A stretch of 64,000 nt of DNA from Acetatifactor sp. Its GTDB lineage: Bacteria > Bacillota > Clostridia > Lachnospirales > Lachnospiraceae. The DNA is taken from contig JAILLF010000043.1 of assembly GCA_024693365.1 (NCBI GenBank), positions 185,235 to 249,234 of the forward strand, read 5' to 3'. Of the stretch, positions 28,909 through 37,628 are shown piece by piece. The translations under genes were made by a program, and so were the position numbers. The first letter of the stretch is position 1. Every line of letters begins with the position of its first letter. The notes under the pieces are model-generated. The model was not told where the DNA came from, made no database searches, and worked only from the letters and a program-made list of their open reading frames with translations.

Positions 28909-29388
28909 ATGATAAGAAAAGCAAAGAAAAAAGATTTATCACGCATAGCGGAGATACAGGTATTTAACTACCGATTGTATTTTTATCCCATTTTTCAGAG
29001 TGACGCGTATTATTTTTCCGAATTACGGGTTCCGACGCTCATGCGGGATTATGAAACGGAGCTTGACAGCCTGTACGTATATGATGACGGGGTCGTCAAA
29101 GGTTTTATAAAAATTGAAGGTACGTATATTGCGAGATTGTTTGTTGAGCCGATCCTTCAAAATGCTTCGATCGGTACGCGGCTTCTGGAATATGCAGTGA
29201 AGGAATGCCACGCGGACCATCTTTGGGCACTGGAAAAAAACGTAAAGGCCATTCGTTTCTATGAAAGAAATGGCTTTGCCTCTACGGGAGAAAAGAAACT
29301 GGAAGAAGGCACAACGGAATACCTCATACTCCTAAAAAGGGAAACTGGCGCATCAGCAAGCATTCAGGGGGCGGGCACGGAAAAATGA
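28909..29388 (+). CDS. GNAT family N-acetyltransferase
   Basis: A 159-residue GNAT. IARLFVEPILQNASIGTRLLEYAVKE is the acetyl-CoA motif A region (here QNASIG in place of the usual Q/RxxGxG, a weak match), followed by LWALEKNVKAIRFYERNGF, the typical motif B. Substrate unknown. SD-like AGAGGTAAGG precedes the ATG. It overlaps the next gene by 4 nt (ATGA), the first of three overlapping or closely packed genes. Confidence 0.8.
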   Translation: MIRKAKKKDLSRIAEIQVFNYRLYFYPIFQSDAYYFSELRVPTLMRDYETELDSLYVYDDGVVKGFIKIEGTYIARLFVEPILQNASIGTRLLEYAVKECHADHLWALEKNVKAIRFYERNGFASTGEKKLEEGTTEYLILLKRETGASASIQGAGTEK

Positions 29389-30263
29389 AAATATTAGTGA
29401 TAGGCGGCACCAGGTTTTTTGGCATTCCCATGGTCCAGGAGCTGTTGGAAAAAGGGCATGACGTAACCATTGCCACGAGGGGACTTACTCTGGATGAGTT
29501 CGGGGATGAGGTACGAAGGATCATATTTCAAAGAACGGATGAACAAAGCGTGAAGGAAGCGCTGTCCGGCACGCATTATGACGTCGTCATCGATAAGATT
29601 GCTTATTGCTCAAAGGACGTAAGGTACGTGATGGAAGCCTTGGACTTTGATAAGTACATATACATGTCTAGCACGTCGGTATATGACCCGAAACGCGTGA
29701 ATACGGTTGAGGAAGACTTTGACGGGACGGCGCCGGAATTGATCTGGTGTGACAGGTCAGCCTTTCCGTATGAGCAGATCAAGCGGCAGGCGGAATATGC
29801 CCTGTGGCAGGAATACCCCCAAAGGAATTGGATCGCTGTCAGATATCCCTTTGCGATCGGGAAAGATGACTACACAAAAAGACTGCGATTTTACGTGGAG
29901 CACGTGATGAAGGGCATTCCCATGAAGATTGACAACGTGGATTGTCAAATGGGATTTATCCGGTCTGACGAGGCTGGGAAGTTTTTGGCATTTCTTGTAG
30001 ATAAGGATTATCGCGGGGCCATCAATGGAAGCGCGGAAGGGACGATCTCGATTCGCGAGATCCTGGACTACGTTGAGAAGAAAACGGGAACAAGAGCCGT
30101 GATCAGCGAGGACGGCGAGGAAGCGCCCTATAACGGAGAGCCTGAATATAGCATTAACACGGATAAGGCAAAGGCCTTGGGTTTTGAATTTTCGGTTCTA
30201 AAAGATTGGATCTATGAGCTTTTGGACTACTATATGGAGGGACTAAGACGTGACGTGGGATGA
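29385..30263 (+). CDS. NAD-dependent epimerase/dehydratase family protein
   Basis: A 292-residue extended SDR. GGTRFFG at the N-terminus is the nucleotide-binding glycine motif; STSVYDPK supplies the serine and FPYEQIKRQAE the YxxxK catalytic pair. Such enzymes act on nucleotide sugars or related cofactors; the substrate is unknown. It overlaps the upstream GNAT by 4 nt and the downstream hydrolase by 14 nt. Confidence 0.8.
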   Translation: MKILVIGGTRFFGIPMVQELLEKGHDVTIATRGLTLDEFGDEVRRIIFQRTDEQSVKEALSGTHYDVVIDKIAYCSKDVRYVMEALDFDKYIYMSSTSVYDPKRVNTVEEDFDGTAPELIWCDRSAFPYEQIKRQAEYALWQEYPQRNWIAVRYPFAIGKDDYTKRLRFYVEHVMKGIPMKIDNVDCQMGFIRSDEAGKFLAFLVDKDYRGAINGSAEGTISIREILDYVEKKTGTRAVISEDGEEAPYNGEPEYSINTDKAKALGFEFSVLKDWIYELLDYYMEGLRRDVG

Positions 30264-31284
30264 AGAGAAAAGAAAGATTCTCAGCCGGTTTCCCGGGGTA
30301 TCCATTGTATGCGGGACGGCAGGAGGAGAAGCCAGGACGGAGGTTTATGGTGTCTCTGACAAAGAGAGTGGCACGTCGGTAGAGCGGGATACGGTTTTTC
30401 CGGGATGTTCCGTCTCGAAGTTTGTCACTGCACTCATTGTCATGAGAATGCAGGAATCAAAAATGATCGATATTGACTGCAAAGTCAATGATTACCTGCG
30501 TCAATGGAAGCTTCTTACTCCGAATGGAAAACTAAGCGAAGCAACGATCCGGTCAATCCTTTGTCATACGGCTGGGATCGTGGATGATGAGGATGGGTTT
30601 TGCGGATGGCGCAGGGAGGATCCGGAGATTCGTCTGGCAGACGTATTGGATGGCACGACAAAGTATAATCAACGCCCTGTGGTGGCTGAAATGCCGTTAG
30701 GGATGTTTTTTGAGTATTCAGATGCCGGTTATTGCGTCCTGCAGCAAATGATAGAGGACGTGACGGGCAAGGCATACGATGAAGCCGCGAAGGAGATGGT
30801 TTTCAAAAGGTTAGGTCTTTCAAACACCTTCTTTGCAACGCCGCAGAACGTTGCGGATTATCAGGCGAAAATGACAACGGGATATGACGAGGAGGGCAAC
30901 CCCATCCCAGGGAGATTTCCCGTCATTCCTGATCTCGCCGCATCCGGACTATGGAGTACGGGGGAGGAGCTTTTGACGATCGCCTCGGAGTTTTCCCTGG
31001 CGCTTCAAGGGAAAAGCACGTTTTTACGGAGAGAGACGGCGCTGGAGATGATAAAACCTGTGGAGAAGTTTACGTGGACCGGTCTGGGCGTTTTCCTGGA
31101 AGGCGAGGAGACGGTAGTTTCCAGAGGCTGGGGAGAGAATGGACAGTGCATGATAAAGCTGGACGTTCGCACCGGAGAGATCTGTATTGTCATGACGAAC
31201 GCGAATCCGGGAGTAGATCAGGCAGACTCTGGAATAGAATGGTTAGTGAATCATTCCATGACGATGAACAAACGCGGAAACTAA
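30250..31284 (+). CDS. Beta-lactamase-fold serine hydrolase
   Basis: A 344-residue class C beta-lactamase/esterase-like hydrolase. The SxxK motif is SVSK (about residue 55), the second motif YSDAGY replaces the usual YxN, and GWGENGQC near 300 stands for the HxG/KTG site. No signal peptide, so a cytoplasmic esterase or peptidase role is more likely than antibiotic resistance. The GTG start at 30250 has GGAGGG 9 nt upstream and overlaps the epimerase gene. Confidence 0.8.
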   Translation: MTWDEEKRKILSRFPGVSIVCGTAGGEARTEVYGVSDKESGTSVERDTVFPGCSVSKFVTALIVMRMQESKMIDIDCKVNDYLRQWKLLTPNGKLSEATIRSILCHTAGIVDDEDGFCGWRREDPEIRLADVLDGTTKYNQRPVVAEMPLGMFFEYSDAGYCVLQQMIEDVTGKAYDEAAKEMVFKRLGLSNTFFATPQNVADYQAKMTTGYDEEGNPIPGRFPVIPDLAASGLWSTGEELLTIASEFSLALQGKSTFLRRETALEMIKPVEKFTWTGLGVFLEGEETVVSRGWGENGQCMIKLDVRTGEICIVMTNANPGVDQADSGIEWLVNHSMTMNKRGN

Positions 31285-31314
31285 CGTGACTGGTGAGAAA
31301 GGGGCAGGGATGCC

Positions 31315-31599
31315 ATGACGGATTTTACGACGATTACGGCCTGTGGGGAATGCTGCACGGGCTGTTCAAAAAAGATTCAAGGTTTATGCCCGGGATGCAT
31401 CGAGGCCGACGGACGCGTTCCGGAATGGTCAGGATCAGGCAGGTGCAAGATACATGCCTGCGCCAGGGAGCATGGCGCACAATTTTGCGGCCTCTGCAAG
31501 GAATTTCCGTGTGAGAAGCTTCCCGCAATGATTCCTTGGAATGCCAATGCCATTGAGCATTTGACCGCGTTAAGGGATGAGTACGTTAATCAAAAATGA
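31315..31599 (+). CDS. DUF3795 domain-containing cysteine-rich protein
   Basis: A 94-residue protein with ten cysteines in a pattern typical of DUF3795 (CGECCTGCSKKIQGLCPGC, then CKIHACAREHGAQFCGLCKEFPC). The cysteines probably bind zinc or an iron-sulfur cluster; function is unknown. It follows the serine hydrolase by 30 nt and is probably in the same transcript. Confidence 0.75.
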   Translation: MTDFTTITACGECCTGCSKKIQGLCPGCIEADGRVPEWSGSGRCKIHACAREHGAQFCGLCKEFPCEKLPAMIPWNANAIEHLTALRDEYVNQK

Positions 31600-31635
31600 C
31601 GCAAATAGGTATAGAGCACGTAGCCAGGGGTGCAT

Positions 31636-32064
31636 ATGAAAATAACGATTGAACGTCTGCTTTCGAAAGATAAGGATATAGAAAAACTATACTCAATACA
31701 CTTTCAGAAGTCGGTATCTAGATATGTTTCCATATCGGAAAATTATTTCGATTACGTTACCGGAACGGAAGGTGTTTATTACTATAAAATCATTGCTGAT
31801 GGAGCCCTTGTCGGTGGTATCCATTGCGAGATGGACGGCGAGTTGCTGTATCTCGGTATCTGCATCGATGAAAAACGTCGCCGACGTGGAATGGCTGAAG
31901 CGGCGCTGAAGCAATTGTTTTCCGTATTGCCGGATAACTTAAAGAAGATAGAAGTAAGTATAGATGAAACTAACAAGCCTTCGCTGGCGCTATTTGAAAA
32001 AATCGGTTTTGTTCAGACAAATAAAGAAGATGAATTAATAACGTATTGTTATGTGTTGCATTGA
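31636..32064 (+). CDS. GNAT family N-acetyltransferase
   Basis: A 142-residue GNAT. LYLGICIDEKRRRRGMAEAALKQLF is the acetyl-CoA motif, followed by VSIDETNKPSLALFEKIGF. The DNA is more AT-rich than its neighbours, which may indicate separate acquisition. ATG 31636 has AGGGGTG just upstream; an in-frame GTG at 31630 is less likely. Substrate unknown. Confidence 0.78.
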   Translation: MKITIERLLSKDKDIEKLYSIHFQKSVSRYVSISENYFDYVTGTEGVYYYKIIADGALVGGIHCEMDGELLYLGICIDEKRRRRGMAEAALKQLFSVLPDNLKKIEVSIDETNKPSLALFEKIGFVQTNKEDELITYCYVLH

Positions 32065-32167
32065 CAATTCAATTTTGTCGGGATGGTTTGATTCATTGCA
32101 ATTAGCAAGGTAATCACCACTCGGAATTATTTATTATAAACGGGACGGGATTCCCAAGACAACTTCG

Positions 32168-32375
32168 CTTGCCTAAGAAGGAAAAGTGGAATCCAGGCAA
32201 GTAAAAAAGCGAGATACTACTTGCCTGAGAGGAAAAAGAGGCTTCCAGGCAAGTAAAAAAGCGAGATACTACTTGCCTGAGAAGGAAAACTGGCTCCCAG
32301 GCAAGTGGAAAAGTGAGGAAATACTTGCCTGAGAAGGAAAAAGGGGCTTCCAAGCAAGTGGAAGAGTGAGGCACG
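32168..32375. repeat. Tandem array of four 52-bp hairpin-forming repeats
   Basis: Units start at 32168, 32220, 32272 and 32324, an exact 52-bp period. Each begins CTTGCCT(G/A)AG and carries the complementary CAGGCAAGT about 17 nt later, so each can fold into a hairpin with a 7- to 9-bp stem. The last unit has one inserted base and a weakened stem. 52 is not a multiple of 3 and no stable frame crosses the array with a start site. It ends about 5 nt before the Shine-Dalgarno of the next GNAT gene. The gap 32065-32167 holds nothing else recognisable. Confidence 0.85.
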
Positions 32376-32394
32376 AATTAAGGAGGGGGAAGGT

Positions 32395-32814
32395 ATGATT
32401 CGTTACATTGATTACATAACGCCGAAAGAGTACATGGAGTTAAGGAAGATTGTTGGCTGGGTTCAATTTCCGCTGGAAGAAGCGAAAGCATGCATTGACA
32501 ATGCTTATATGGTTCTTTGCGTCAGGGATGATGACAAGGCGATTGGCGTGGTGCGGCTTTTGTGGGATGGCGGATACATTGCTTTTTTGTCGGACGTGAT
32601 AGTGATTCCCGAATATCAGGGACAGGGGATTGGAAGAAAGCTTGTGGAAGCATGTCTTCAAAAACTGAAAAATGACTTGAAGCCGGGATATAAGGTGAAA
32701 ATCACGCTGAATTCAGCAAAAGGTAAGGAGCCCTTTTACGAGAAGTTTGGATTTAAGGAACGGCCAAATGAAGATTCGGGTGCAGGCATGGATCAATGGA
32801 TCATAAAAGAGTGA
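32395..32814 (+). CDS. GNAT family N-acetyltransferase
   Basis: A 139-residue GNAT with a clear acetyl-CoA motif, VIVIPEYQGQGIGRKLVEACL, and C-terminal EPFYEKFGFKERPNE. Closest in style to small YhbS/arylamine-type acetyltransferases; substrate unknown. The ATG follows AAGGAGGGGGAAGG and lies directly downstream of the 52-bp hairpin array, which would be in its 5' leader if transcribed from upstream. Confidence 0.85.
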   Translation: MIRYIDYITPKEYMELRKIVGWVQFPLEEAKACIDNAYMVLCVRDDDKAIGVVRLLWDGGYIAFLSDVIVIPEYQGQGIGRKLVEACLQKLKNDLKPGYKVKITLNSAKGKEPFYEKFGFKERPNEDSGAGMDQWIIKE

Positions 32815-32876
32815 AACGCGCAGTAGCAGGCATAGATTCGATTGACGATGACATAGATTCAAGGAGGTATGGCAGG

Positions 32877-33434
32877 ATGGATGATATTCTTAGCATTCCC
32901 TATGACTATTCCGGATACGATCTGGTATTTGAAGAGGGTACCACGGATCCGGGGATCTACTCTGAAATTACGGAGCTGATCACCAATCATCAATTTGACG
33001 TTACCGGCATGGAAGAGTATGTCGCGCTGACGGAGGATTCCACGGAAGACACTTTTTTTGAATTCTATGACGCGTGGATCGAACGGCTGACGGAAGAAGG
33101 GTTTCTAACGGAATTGAACTGCTCCGTTGACGTAACTGCTTTTGTGGTTGCTGTAAACGGAATCCTTAACGGCATTGGTTCACCGAACGTGCTTGATGTC
33201 TTGGCAACCATAAATCGATACCGCTCAGAAGTATCCAAGTATAGTTTTCAGGGAAAACCGGTGGGAGAAGATTTCAAATATGATGTCTTGGAAGCGAACG
33301 TCGTGGCCGCGGAACTCCGGAAAATCGGTTACGAGCTGATCGCCTTTTTCAACGGCAGCGACAATGACGTGAAGGCGATCCTTCCCATGGATAAGATTCA
33401 AGTCATGCAGGAATTGGAGGGCAGGATCAAATAA
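32877..33434 (+). CDS. Hypothetical acidic protein, 185 residues
   Basis: No family recognised. An acidic soluble protein (MDDILSIPYDYSGYDLVFEEG at the start) with a central hydrophobic helix-like stretch (TAFVVAVNGILNGIGSPNVLDVLATI). The ATG at 32877 is chosen because AAGGAGG (32861-32867) is 9 nt upstream; an open frame reaches back to 32796 over the GNAT gene. It ends before a strong bidirectional terminator. Confidence 0.6.
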   Translation: MDDILSIPYDYSGYDLVFEEGTTDPGIYSEITELITNHQFDVTGMEEYVALTEDSTEDTFFEFYDAWIERLTEEGFLTELNCSVDVTAFVVAVNGILNGIGSPNVLDVLATINRYRSEVSKYSFQGKPVGEDFKYDVLEANVVAAELRKIGYELIAFFNGSDNDVKAILPMDKIQVMQELEGRIK

Positions 33435-33496
33435 CCATGAGAGTGGATGCGTGAGGATGCATGATAGACGTGAAAAAGGAAAATTTACGTTAAAAG

Positions 33497-33535
33497 GGCT
33501 GGTACCCGACGAGATTTGCGGGTACCAGCCATATT
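33497..33535. terminator. Bidirectional intrinsic terminator
   Basis: GGCTGGTACCCG (33497-33508) pairs perfectly with CGGGTACCAGCC (33519-33530); followed by ATATTTTTATT on the plus strand and preceded by TAAAA, a short U-tract on the minus strand. It separates the 32877 gene from the convergent GH127 gene. Confidence 0.9.
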
Positions 33536-33536
33536 T

Positions 33537-35399
33537 TTATTCTTCCACCGGGAAGTAGATCTGATATCTTTCGTAACCAATGTTCTTGAGGGGGATAAAC
33601 TTGATCCCGACGTCCTGGAAACGGGTTTTGAAGGTATCCTTCCAGGATCCCCACTCGCGTTCGTTGTCATGGGTAAGAAGCTCCGTCAGCTCATGACCTT
33701 TTAAGTGAAGCGTACGTTCTGCGTCAGAGAGTCCTGCAAGTGCGATGGGGCCGTAAGAGAAGGCGTAATAGTTGTCAGAGCCTTCCAGCTTTGTCGCATA
33801 GAGATCTAAGGGAAGCCAAATGCAGATTTCATCATCATTCCTGAAGGTGCGTCTCAGGCGGATAAAGCCGTCTTTTTCCAGAGCGGTTGTATCGGTGATC
33901 TCGCCATTGACCGTGAGCTCAGCTTTTCTCTTAAGCCACTTGGGGAGTCTTAAGCAAAGGGTGAACTCCGTTTCCTTTTCCAGAGAAACCTTGAAGCACT
34001 GCTTCATGACGTCGGGCTGATGCGGGTAAATGTGCGTGTTTTCGCCAACGGCCTGAAGGGCGGAGGAGGTGCTGGAGGAATGGAAGCTTCCGCTCAAGGT
34101 ATCCCTGCGCTGATGAAGAGTGACGCTTGTTCCGTTTACTTCAAACATTGCCCTGCTGGCTGCGTAAACACCCACGTAGATCTGATCGCCATCCTGGTAA
34201 TAAAGATATCTGTTATGTGCCGCATTGGCCTGAACAAGCGTACCGTGGCAGCAGAAGAAATCAGAGAATTTCTGTCCCCAGCCTTTCCGGAGTCCTGCAG
34301 ACATGGGAAGGAAGTAGGTGATGAGTCCTTCCTCGGGGAATTCTGCAGTCTGTCCGTTAGCATGGCCGCCTCTGAAATATCCTTGAGCCATGATGCCATT
34401 GTAAAGGTTTTGCTCGATGTAATCCAGATACGTCACGTCGCCCGTCCAGCGGAAGAGAATGTCTGCCAGGCGGATCATGTTATATACGGTGCAGTGTTCC
34501 TGATTCTTATCGCCAAGGCGCTCTGCCATGGATTTCAAGGGCGTCCAGATTTCACCGCAGGTCTGGCCGCCGGTGACAAAGGAACCTCTTTTTGTAACGG
34601 CCATCTCCCAGTATTTCAGGGCAACATTCTTATAGCGCTCATTGCCGGTCACTTCATAAACCCTGGCTGCACCGATGGCCTCGGGGATGGTGGTGTTTGC
34701 ATGCATGTTGGTGAGCACGTCGATGCCATCCAAGAGCTTATCAAACAATCTGTGTCTGTCGTAGCGCTCAATGAGCTCAAGGAACATGTTGTCCTTGGTG
34801 AATTCGTAAAGATCCGCCCAGATTTCCAGCATGCCACCGGTTTCAAAATCTAGGATGTTGTCCATTTCCTCGCGGCTCTTCCCGTCCGTAAAGTCATAAA
34901 ACCACTTTGCAAAAGAAACGGCAATCTTTAGGGCTTCTTCGTTGCCTGCGTAACGGTACATGTCACAGAGTCCCATGAACGTCTTGTGGACGTTATAGTG
35001 AGGAGCCCAAACCTGTTTGCCCCTTGCGATCCAGTAAAAGTATTTTTCAGGGATGGAGGCAGCCCAAAGACCGCCATTTTCGATCTGGCAGCGTCCAAGC
35101 TCATGAACGATGTGATTTGCCTTGGCAATCAGCTCCTCGTCACCGGTTTCGAAATAGCGCATGGCGCATGCGCTCAGGTAATGACCGAGGAAATGACCGC
35201 GCAGCTGACAGGAAGGATCCTCCCATCCAGTGTGTGCCATGTGTTTGCTTCCATAGTTTTGGTTGATCCCCGCTTCCTGATAGAAGTTCTGGAGCAGTGC
35301 GGGTGACTTTAATTCATCGAGGTAGCTTCTGTTACAAGCCTCCTTGGCGAGCAGTTCGCCGTCCCATAACGTCACGTCTTTTCCAAATAAAGCTTTCAC
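33537..35399 (-). CDS. Glycoside hydrolase GH127 (beta-L-arabinofuranosidase)
   Basis: A 620-residue cytoplasmic (alpha/alpha)6-barrel enzyme. The GH127 zinc/thiolate centre is complete: E301-x-C303 (EHC) and C383-C384 (FFCCHGT), with a candidate acid/base at E283 (TCGEIW). In the family the second-to-last cysteine is the nucleophile and the enzyme removes terminal beta-L-arabinofuranose. No signal peptide. GTG 35399 is chosen because AGGAGG is 9 nt upstream; the in-frame ATG at 35426 has none. Divergent from an AraC regulator that probably controls it. Confidence 0.9.
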   Translation of the reverse strand: MKALFGKDVTLWDGELLAKEACNRSYLDELKSPALLQNFYQEAGINQNYGSKHMAHTGWEDPSCQLRGHFLGHYLSACAMRYFETGDEELIAKANHIVHELGRCQIENGGLWAASIPEKYFYWIARGKQVWAPHYNVHKTFMGLCDMYRYAGNEEALKIAVSFAKWFYDFTDGKSREEMDNILDFETGGMLEIWADLYEFTKDNMFLELIERYDRHRLFDKLLDGIDVLTNMHANTTIPEAIGAARVYEVTGNERYKNVALKYWEMAVTKRGSFVTGGQTCGEIWTPLKSMAERLGDKNQEHCTVYNMIRLADILFRWTGDVTYLDYIEQNLYNGIMAQGYFRGGHANGQTAEFPEEGLITYFLPMSAGLRKGWGQKFSDFFCCHGTLVQANAAHNRYLYYQDGDQIYVGVYAASRAMFEVNGTSVTLHQRRDTLSGSFHSSSTSSALQAVGENTHIYPHQPDVMKQCFKVSLEKETEFTLCLRLPKWLKRKAELTVNGEITDTTALEKDGFIRLRRTFRNDDEICIWLPLDLYATKLEGSDNYYAFSYGPIALAGLSDAERTLHLKGHELTELLTHDNEREWGSWKDTFKTRFQDVGIKFIPLKNIGYERYQIYFPVEE

Positions 35400-35428
35400 G
35401 TTCTTTCGCCTCCTATGTTTTTCCATGA

Positions 35429-35503
35429 TTGACAGCCAAGCCGTTTGTTACTATAATTACATTATAGTCGCACGATAAGCTATGATAAATGGCATATATA
35501 TGC
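35429..35503. promoter_or_regulatory. Overlapping divergent promoters and palindromes between GH127 and araC-type gene
   Basis: Plus strand: TTGACA (35429-35434), 17-bp spacer, TATAAT (35452-35457), a perfect consensus. Minus strand: TTTATC (35489-35484), 17 bp, TATAAT (35466-35461). The two -10 elements form one dyad, ACTATAAT-TAC-ATTATAGT (35450-35468). A second palindrome GCATATATATGC lies at 35492-35503, near the minus -35, and is a candidate operator. Confidence 0.7.
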
Positions 35504-35568
35504 AAAAAAATATAAAATAATCGCAATTAGGGAGCCGCGAAAGGTAAATGCCGGTTTGAGGGATGACC

Positions 35569-36441
35569 ATGAAAAAATTGACGGACAATCGGATCAAATT
35601 ATATACGGACGCATTGCCTGCCATCAGTCTGTGCGGATACTTAAGCACGGATGCCGGCTTTGTGCATCCAGACAGGATTCTTGACGTAAACGTACTATTG
35701 TACGTTGAGGAAGGAAGCTTTCACGTTTTCGAGGAAAAAGAGGAGTATTCCGTTGAACCGGGAGAGATGCTGTTCCTAAAACAGGGACTTCATCATTACG
35801 GTGACGTAAAGTGCCCAAAGGGAACCAAATGGTTTTTCGTACACTTTCATTTGAATGAATCCGGGACGGGGAGAGAACTGGCTCCATACGAGAGGTTTCT
35901 TTTTACGGAGGCGGACGAAAGCGGAAACCGAGCCTATCACGTGCTGCCCAAAATGGCTCGCGTGGATAAGAATGGCAGGATCTTTTCACGATTTATGACG
36001 ATGGCAAGGATGTATGAATCCAGGGATTACGGTGCCAATCTCAGCCTGAATGCCTATCTGTACGAGATCCTTATGGAAATCTATGAACAATCACTCTCGG
36101 AGAGACACGTTGACGGAAAACAGGAAAAAGTGCTGAAAATGATGGCATTTCTTGATGAACGGGCAGACAGGCCTTTTGCTTCAGAGGAGCTAGAAGAGCA
36201 CATGGGACTAACGTTTAAGCATCTAAACCTTCTGTTCAGGCAGACAACGGGAACGACGCTCTGGAAGTATCACTGTAGCGTGCGGATGGAAAGAGCAAAA
36301 AGGCTGCTTGCCGCCACGACGCTCTCCATAGGAGAGATCAGCGATGAACTTCACTTTGAGTCGCCGTATTATTTTTGCAATGCCTTCAAAAAACAGACGG
36401 GAATGGCACCCTCCAAGTACCGGAAAGAAAACCTGATCTGA
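35569..36441 (+). CDS. AraC family transcriptional regulator
   Basis: A 290-residue regulator: N-terminal cupin-like sugar-sensing domain (VLLYVEEGSFHVFEEKEEYSVEPGEMLFL) and a C-terminal double helix-turn-helix (LEEHMGLTFKHLNLLFRQTTG and IGEISDELHFESPYYFCNAFKKQTGMAPSKYRKE). ATG 35569 has GAGGG 6 nt upstream. It lies between divergent GH127 and downstream GH43, so it probably controls arabinoside catabolism (inference). The stop codon falls inside a 27-bp tandem duplication. Confidence 0.9.
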   Translation: MKKLTDNRIKLYTDALPAISLCGYLSTDAGFVHPDRILDVNVLLYVEEGSFHVFEEKEEYSVEPGEMLFLKQGLHHYGDVKCPKGTKWFFVHFHLNESGTGRELAPYERFLFTEADESGNRAYHVLPKMARVDKNGRIFSRFMTMARMYESRDYGANLSLNAYLYEILMEIYEQSLSERHVDGKQEKVLKMMAFLDERADRPFASEELEEHMGLTFKHLNLLFRQTTGTTLWKYHCSVRMERAKRLLAATTLSIGEISDELHFESPYYFCNAFKKQTGMAPSKYRKENLI

Positions 36442-36486
36442 TGAATCGTAAGGAGCGCACTGATCTGATGAATCGTAAGGAGCGCA
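36433..36486. repeat. 27-bp tandem duplication across the regulator stop codon
   Basis: Two identical copies, 36433-36459 and 36460-36486, beginning CTGATCTGATGAATCGTAAG. The first copy supplies the TGA stop of the AraC gene (36439-36441); the second is noncoding and ends 3 nt before the next promoter. Confidence 0.9.
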
Positions 36487-36488
36487 TG

Positions 36489-36517
36489 TTGAACGCGACT
36501 CGAGAATCTGTTATAAT
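36489..36517 (+). promoter_or_regulatory. Sigma-A promoter for the GH43 gene
   Basis: TTGAAC (36489-36494), 17-bp spacer, TATAAT (36512-36517), directly after the 27-bp duplication and 71 nt before the GH43 start. Confidence 0.65.
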
Positions 36518-36587
36518 CATTTTATGGAAGCAAAACGGTGAATCCGTTAGGCGAGTTTAAGTTGAAACTTACGTTAGGAGGAAAATG

Positions 36588-37517
36588 ATGGAACAACAGA
36601 AGGAACGCGGTAAGAATCCGATCATCCAGTCAATTTACACGGCAGATCCTGCGCCGATGGTTTACGGGGATACTTTGTATCTTTATACAACGCACGATGA
36701 GGATCAGCTTGTGAATGATTTTTACACCATGGTTGACTGGCGTTGTTTTTCAACAAAGGACATGGTGCATTGGACGGATCACGGAAAGATTTTCTCCCTG
36801 GATGACATAGAGTGGGCGGACGACAGAGCTTGGGCGCCCCAGGCTATCGAGAGAAACGGTAAGTTTTATCTCTACTGCCCGGTGCATAAAACAAACGGCG
36901 GCATGGCGATTGCCGTAGGAGTTTCAGACAATCCCGCGGGGCCTTTTAAGGACCTTGGCCATCCCTTGGTGGACGAGGGGGACTGGAATGACATTGATCC
37001 CACGGTCTATATAGATGATGACGGTCAGGCGTATCTGTACTTTGGAAATCCGGAGCTCCGCTACGTGCTCTTAAATGAGGACATGATCTCATACGACGAG
37101 AAGGTTGGCGTTTGCAAGATTCCCATGACGGTGGAATCCTTTGGAAAGGGCGGTCACATGACCGGAACGACTTATGGCGAAGGACCATGGTTCTATAAGA
37201 GAAACGGTTTGTATTACATGGTTTATGCTGCATTTGCAGAGAACGTGCATCAGGAGCATTTGGCATATTCCACCTCAGAAAATCCTACCGGCCCTTGGAA
37301 GTACGGCGGTGTGCTGATGACGGAGGAGGGCGGCGTATTTACGAACCATCCGGGCGTATGTGACTTCAAGGGACATTCTTATTTGTTCTATCATACGGGA
37401 GAGCTCCCCGGGGGAAGCTTGTTCCATCGGAGCGTTTGCGTGGCTGAGTTTACGTACAATGAGGACGGTTCCATCAATACCATTCCGATGTGTTCCGGCG
37501 TAGATAGGATTGAATAA
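36588..37517 (+). CDS. Glycoside hydrolase family 43 protein
   Basis: A 309-residue single-domain five-bladed beta-propeller. The three GH43 acids are visible: D20 in ADPAP (base), D in DIDPTVY (pKa modulator) and E in YGEGPWFYK (acid). No signal peptide and no C-terminal beta-sandwich. Alpha-L-arabinofuranosidase or beta-xylosidase activity is likely; the specific subfamily cannot be fixed by eye. ATG 36588 is preferred (AGGAGG 6 nt upstream); ATG 36585 is only 3 nt from it. Confidence 0.88.
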   Translation: MEQQKERGKNPIIQSIYTADPAPMVYGDTLYLYTTHDEDQLVNDFYTMVDWRCFSTKDMVHWTDHGKIFSLDDIEWADDRAWAPQAIERNGKFYLYCPVHKTNGGMAIAVGVSDNPAGPFKDLGHPLVDEGDWNDIDPTVYIDDDGQAYLYFGNPELRYVLLNEDMISYDEKVGVCKIPMTVESFGKGGHMTGTTYGEGPWFYKRNGLYYMVYAAFAENVHQEHLAYSTSENPTGPWKYGGVLMTEEGGVFTNHPGVCDFKGHSYLFYHTGELPGGSLFHRSVCVAEFTYNEDGSINTIPMCSGVDRIE

Positions 37518-37628
37518 TGGGAGGGTTTCCGCGGCCTTAGATGCTTTGCGGTACCATAAAAGCTAATGGCGTGGTGGCGCTTTGTAAAAGCGTTTCATAT
37601 ACTTATAAAAAGCGAATTTGGAGAAGGA

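Noticed and set aside
32114..32374. 86-codon minus-strand frame across the repeat array
   Set aside because: The repeat period (52) is not a multiple of three, so the peptide is not periodic and there is no start signal; the array is better read as noncoding.
32168..32375. CRISPR array
   Set aside because: Units are contiguous and similar along their whole length; there is no invariant repeat alternating with unique spacers and no cas genes.
34020..34853. 277-codon open frame on the plus strand
   Set aside because: Antisense to GH127, which carries the complete zinc/cysteine centre.
36375..36560. 61-codon frame with a DLMNRKER repeat
   Set aside because: It is the 27-bp duplication read in another frame at the end of the AraC gene; no ribosome site.
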